Source: Chitinophagaceae bacterium
Lineage (GTDB): Bacteria > Bacteroidota > Bacteroidia > Chitinophagales > Chitinophagaceae
DNA: 8,049 nucleotides
NCBI GenBank assembly: GCA_023251335.1
Contig: JAHEZA010000085.1
Location: 1-8,049, forward strand
Direction of reading: 5' to 3'
Shown: in pieces, positions 5,688-8,049 of the stretch
Layout: each line of letters opens with the position of its first letter
How positions within the stretch are numbered: position 1 is the stretch's first letter
The notes under the pieces: generated by a model
The model's database searches: none
Seen by the model: the letters and a program-made list of their open reading frames with translations, nothing else
Told to the model about the DNA's origin: nothing
Position numbers and translations under genes: made by a program

Positions 5688-6749
5688 TCATCTCTTTTCA
5701 AACTCCTTCATCTTCCCAACCAAATATTCTACACTGCTTAAAGGCAACGCATTATATAAGGAAGCCCTGAAACCTCCTACAGAACGATGTCCCTTGATTC
5801 CATAAATATTATTTTGCTTCGCAAATTCAAGAAATGCTTTTTCTTTTTCCACATCTTCCATTACAAAACAAACATTCATTTTGCTGCGGTCTTCCTTTGC
5901 AGCAGTTGGCTTAAATATTTTACTGTTATCAATCGCGTCATAAAGCAAATCAGCTTTTTGATTATTTATTTTTTCTATAGCTTCAACGCCACCATTTTCT
6001 TTAAGCCAGCGGAGCGTGAGCATGGAGGCGTACACCGCAAAAACAGGAGGCGTATTTAGCATGCTTGCTGCTTTTATATGGTTTTGATAATCCATTATTG
6101 CCGGGATAGCCCGTTTCAATTTTCCTAATATTTGTTTATTTACTACTACTAATGTCGCTCCCGCAGCGCCCATGTTTTTTTGTGCACCGGCAAAGATCAA
6201 TGCGAAAGAATTGAAATCTAACTTGCGGCTTAAAATATCACTTGACATATCAGCAACCAACGGTATGCTTACTTTAGGAATTTGCTGCCATTGCGTACCA
6301 TAGATTGTATTGTTGGTAGTGATGTGAAAATAGGTTGCCGCGTTGGGAACCGCAAAATCTTTTGGAATAAAATTATAATTGCTTTCCTTAGAGCTACATA
6401 CTATATCTACGTTTCCAAAAAGCCTGGCTTCTTTGATACCTTTCGTACTCCACACGCCAGTGTCCGCATAAGCTGCAGTTTCATTTTCATTTAATAAATT
6501 CATGGGTATCTGCATAAACTGGGTAGTAGCGCCACCATGCAAAAACAACACTTCATGATCATCATCTAACTTCATTAATTCTTTTACCAATGAAATAGCT
6601 TCGTTCATCACGGCTTCAAAAAGCGGCGTACGATGCCCGATTTCAAGAATGGATAGTCCGCTGTTATTGAAATTGACAATTGCATTAGAAGCTTCCTGTA
6701 ATACGCTTTGAGGCAGGACAGAAGGTCCTGCGTTGAAATTGTAAATCAT
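5688..6749 (-). CDS. serC: Phosphoserine aminotransferase SerC
   Basis: PLP-dependent cytoplasmic enzyme of the phosphorylated serine pathway. It converts 3-phosphohydroxypyruvate plus glutamate to O-phosphoserine and 2-oxoglutarate, and often also serves PLP synthesis. The 353-aa length is normal for the family. Visible features are the N-terminal NFNAGPSVLP (4-13), EIGHRTPLFEAV with His39/Arg40 (36-47), the cofactor-phosphate loop HGGATTQF (71-78), VADMSSD (165-171), the PLP-binding Lys191 within FAGAQKNMG (186-194), and the C-terminal GHRSVGGFRASLYNALP (320-336). ATG 6749 gives the canonical N-terminus and the stop is TGA. It is upstream of DUF1015 with a 141-nt gap and no evident terminator, so read-through into DUF1015 is possible. 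No serA or serB is visible in the window. Confidence 0.97.
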   Translation of the reverse strand: MIYNFNAGPSVLPQSVLQEASNAIVNFNNSGLSILEIGHRTPLFEAVMNEAISLVKELMKLDDDHEVLFLHGGATTQFMQIPMNLLNENETAAYADTGVWSTKGIKEARLFGNVDIVCSSKESNYNFIPKDFAVPNAATYFHITTNNTIYGTQWQQIPKVSIPLVADMSSDILSRKLDFNSFALIFAGAQKNMGAAGATLVVVNKQILGKLKRAIPAIMDYQNHIKAASMLNTPPVFAVYASMLTLRWLKENGGVEAIEKINNQKADLLYDAIDNSKIFKPTAAKEDRSKMNVCFVMEDVEKEKAFLEFAKQNNIYGIKGHRSVGGFRASLYNALPLSSVEYLVGKMKEFEKR

Positions 6750-6797
6750 GAATTGAAAAACGTTTTATTTGTTTGTTTACTGTAAATTTTTGAAGCG

Positions 6798-6805
6798 CAA
6801 AGTTC
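6798..6805 (-). promoter_or_regulatory. Possible -7 promoter element for serC
   Basis: The minus strand reads GAACTTTG, a one-mismatch match to TAnnTTTG, about 49 bases upstream of the serC start codon. That is nearly the same distance as the DUF1015 element from its own start. No convincing -33 element is seen, so the call is tentative. Confidence 0.3.
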
Positions 6806-6848
6806 TATTTTTTATTGTTTATTTCGGATTATACTTTATAAATAAAAA

Positions 6849-6910
6849 TCAGGATAATTTATTGGTTTACTAATTCTTTACCAAAATCGGTAGCATAAAT
6901 TCAGGATAAT
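6849..6910. repeat. Direct repeat TCAGGATAAT upstream of serC
   Basis: TCAGGATAAT occurs at 6849-6858 and again at 6901-6910, both in the 163-nt gap between the nuclease-like gene and serC. The copies are 52 bp apart, close to five helical turns, so both would face the same side of the DNA. Their position upstream of the candidate serC promoter would fit binding sites for a regulator, but this is inference and chance is not excluded. Confidence 0.35.
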
Positions 6911-6912
6911 AC

Positions 6913-7881
6913 TCACTCATGCGCTCTTCCTTTTACCGCATTAGCTTTTTTCCATTCCTCATTTAATTTTTCAAATTCTTTTAAATCATTTTCGGAAAAA
7001 GACTGATGCGCTATTGATGAAAGATCCGGCTGGCCTGCGTTTACCCAAGCTGTGAACCAAAATGAAGCTACAGCAAAAATGGATTGCCGCATTCTTCTTT
7101 CCACCATTCCATTCAGGATATTATTGTAGGCGATTGTATAAGCGGAAGAATATTGTTGAATTATTTTATTATTTCTTCCTTCAAAAGCAGCTTTTTGATC
7201 TCCTCTAAACTGAGCGGATAGTTGCTTTTCAAATTTCAAAACCGAATCAACAGCATTGGCGCTTTCTAAAACTCTTTCCCAGATAAAAGCTCCCGGATCT
7301 TTAATGTATTCCGCCTTGCCAATAAAGAAATCAAAGTTTTTATCGGCGAGAAGTTCCGGTATCCTGCTTTCCCAAAAACCATGTATTCCTTTTTGATTGG
7401 TAAATTGTCCATCATAGTTTTCACTTGCATGCAAAGGAACATGGGCGTCTGCAATGTAGTGACCGATCTCTGCGCTATTTTTTAAAATCGATGCGTAATT
7501 TTTTTCTTTGAACGCATTCGTAAGCCGTGCAAGCATTATTTGGATATGCCAGGAAACCACGCCGTATTGTTCCAATGTATCTTTTCCAAATCTATCAACT
7601 GCTTCTTTCCATTTATGTGGTAACGCACTGTAAGGATAAATACCATAATGATCTAAATCAATATAATGCTTTGGACCTTCACCGGCCACAGCATATCTTC
7701 TTTTATCCGGATCCACCGCGTGTTCGGTAATGAAGTCAATATTTGGCTTATAGAACCTCAACAACTGAGGCGGCAGCAAAAAAACCGCGTAATGATTAAT
7801 GGTCTTATGAGCATAAAATCCCCAGCAAAAGGAACTTTTGGCGATACCTGTAAAAAAAATTAAAAAGAGAAGCTTTTTCAA
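6913..7881 (-). CDS. Secreted zinc-dependent phospholipase C / S1-P1 nuclease superfamily protein
   Basis: Predicted exported trinuclear-zinc phosphoesterase; members cleave phospholipids or single-stranded nucleic acids. The 322-aa precursor has a signal peptide (residues 1-19, core LLFLIFFTGIA). Cleavage after Cys19 would expose Trp20, the N-terminal zinc ligand that this family requires (WGFYAH, compare P1 nuclease WGALGH). Other candidate ligands follow the family order: His25, Asp75 in HYIDLDHY, His112, His141, Asp145 and His151 in HYIADAHVPLH, His167 and Glu171 in GIHGFWE. Glu in the last position matches Bacillus phospholipase C rather than P1 nuclease (Asp), so the substrate is uncertain. 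The start codon is TTG at 7879-7881: no in-frame ATG lies between it and an upstream in-frame TGA, and TTG places the signal peptide correctly. It begins 11 nt after the stop of the preceding partial gene, so the two are probably co-transcribed. Confidence 0.87.
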   Translation of the reverse strand: MKKLLFLIFFTGIAKSSFCWGFYAHKTINHYAVFLLPPQLLRFYKPNIDFITEHAVDPDKRRYAVAGEGPKHYIDLDHYGIYPYSALPHKWKEAVDRFGKDTLEQYGVVSWHIQIMLARLTNAFKEKNYASILKNSAEIGHYIADAHVPLHASENYDGQFTNQKGIHGFWESRIPELLADKNFDFFIGKAEYIKDPGAFIWERVLESANAVDSVLKFEKQLSAQFRGDQKAAFEGRNNKIIQQYSSAYTIAYNNILNGMVERRMRQSIFAVASFWFTAWVNAGQPDLSSIAHQSFSENDLKEFEKLNEEWKKANAVKGRAHE

Positions 7882-7892
7882 AACGGTGTGTT

Positions 7893-8049
7893 TTAGTTCA
7901 TCGTGGCTTCAGTCAAGGCGTCATCTACCGAATCATTAAGCGTCTGCGTAACACCGCCACTCACAGCGAATTTCATAGATTGTGTGGCGCTTGTGTGTGG
8001 CATCGGCCTTATCCTTTCCATCGGAACAATATATACGTTTCCGGCAACC
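7893..8049 (-). CDS. C-terminal fragment of an unidentified protein
   Basis: An open minus-strand frame enters from the right edge and ends at TAA (7893-7895), giving the last 51 residues of a protein whose beginning lies outside the window. The tail reads VAGNVYIVPMERIRP and later KFAVSGGVTQTLNDSVDDAL, ending in TMN. I do not recognise the family. The visible part has no membrane segment, cysteine or known motif and is acidic near its end. Support for its being real comes from the uninterrupted frame, the plausible amino-acid composition, and the stop lying 11 nt before the TTG start of the nuclease-like gene, as expected within an operon. The competing minus-strand frame through this stretch stops earlier and has an Arg/Cys/His-rich, non-protein-like composition. 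Confidence 0.6.
   Translation of the reverse strand, partial: VAGNVYIVPMERIRPMPHTSATQSMKFAVSGGVTQTLNDSVDDALTEATMN

Noticed and set aside
1..8049. Mobile element, CRISPR array, toxin-antitoxin or defence cassette
   Set aside because: No transposase, integrase, spaced repeats, or restriction/abortive-infection genes are visible; all complete genes fit chromosomal housekeeping or envelope roles.

Overview
The window looks like a piece of chromosome from a member of the Bacteroidota, most likely Chitinophagaceae or a close relative. The evidence is gene content: a GldH gliding lipoprotein, a Bacteroidota-type DUF1015 protein next to serC, and a signal-peptide-bearing zinc phospholipase C/S1-P1 nuclease. 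Non-coding DNA is AT-rich, clear Shine-Dalgarno sequences are absent, and TAnnTTTG-type -7 promoter elements are present. Genus-level placement is inference.

Layout. Positions 1-410 are AT-rich and carry no gene I can support. They hold a perfect DnaA-box 9-mer with a near-match in inverted orientation, a minus-strand -7 element pointing out of the left edge, and a strong plus-strand intrinsic terminator with no visible gene upstream of it. Positions 411-4177 are a tightly packed plus-strand run: rluE-type 23S rRNA pseudouridine synthase, yicC (interrupted by one in-frame TGA), gldH, a two-transmembrane sensor histidine kinase, and its OmpR/PhoB-type response regulator. Gaps are 7, 8, 49 and 19 nt. 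Positions 4178-4319 are a convergent intergenic region with a 10-bp inverted repeat. From 4320 to the right edge every gene is on the minus strand. In transcription order they are the C-terminal tail of an unidentified gene (7893-8049), the zinc phospholipase C/S1-P1 nuclease-like secreted enzyme, serC, and a DUF1015 protein.

How the genes fit together. The first two plus-strand genes both act on RNA (rRNA modification, endoribonuclease). gldH and the kinase/regulator pair share the same run, suggesting an envelope-related regulon. On the minus strand, serC and DUF1015 belong to the serine-biosynthesis neighbourhood that in many Bacteroidota also contains serA; serA is absent between them here.

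Most notable observations: (1) yicC is intact over about 291 codons except for a single TGA at codon 64 in the leaky UGA-C context, at a position where the E. coli homologue, as I recall it, has cysteine; (2) the DUF1015 protein carries a DGHHR motif reminiscent of ParB/SerK-type serine kinases and sits beside serC; (3) the left end has DnaA-box-like sequences and an orphan terminator, so it may hold an origin element or a small RNA. I see no defence system, CRISPR array, insertion sequence, tRNA or rRNA gene.
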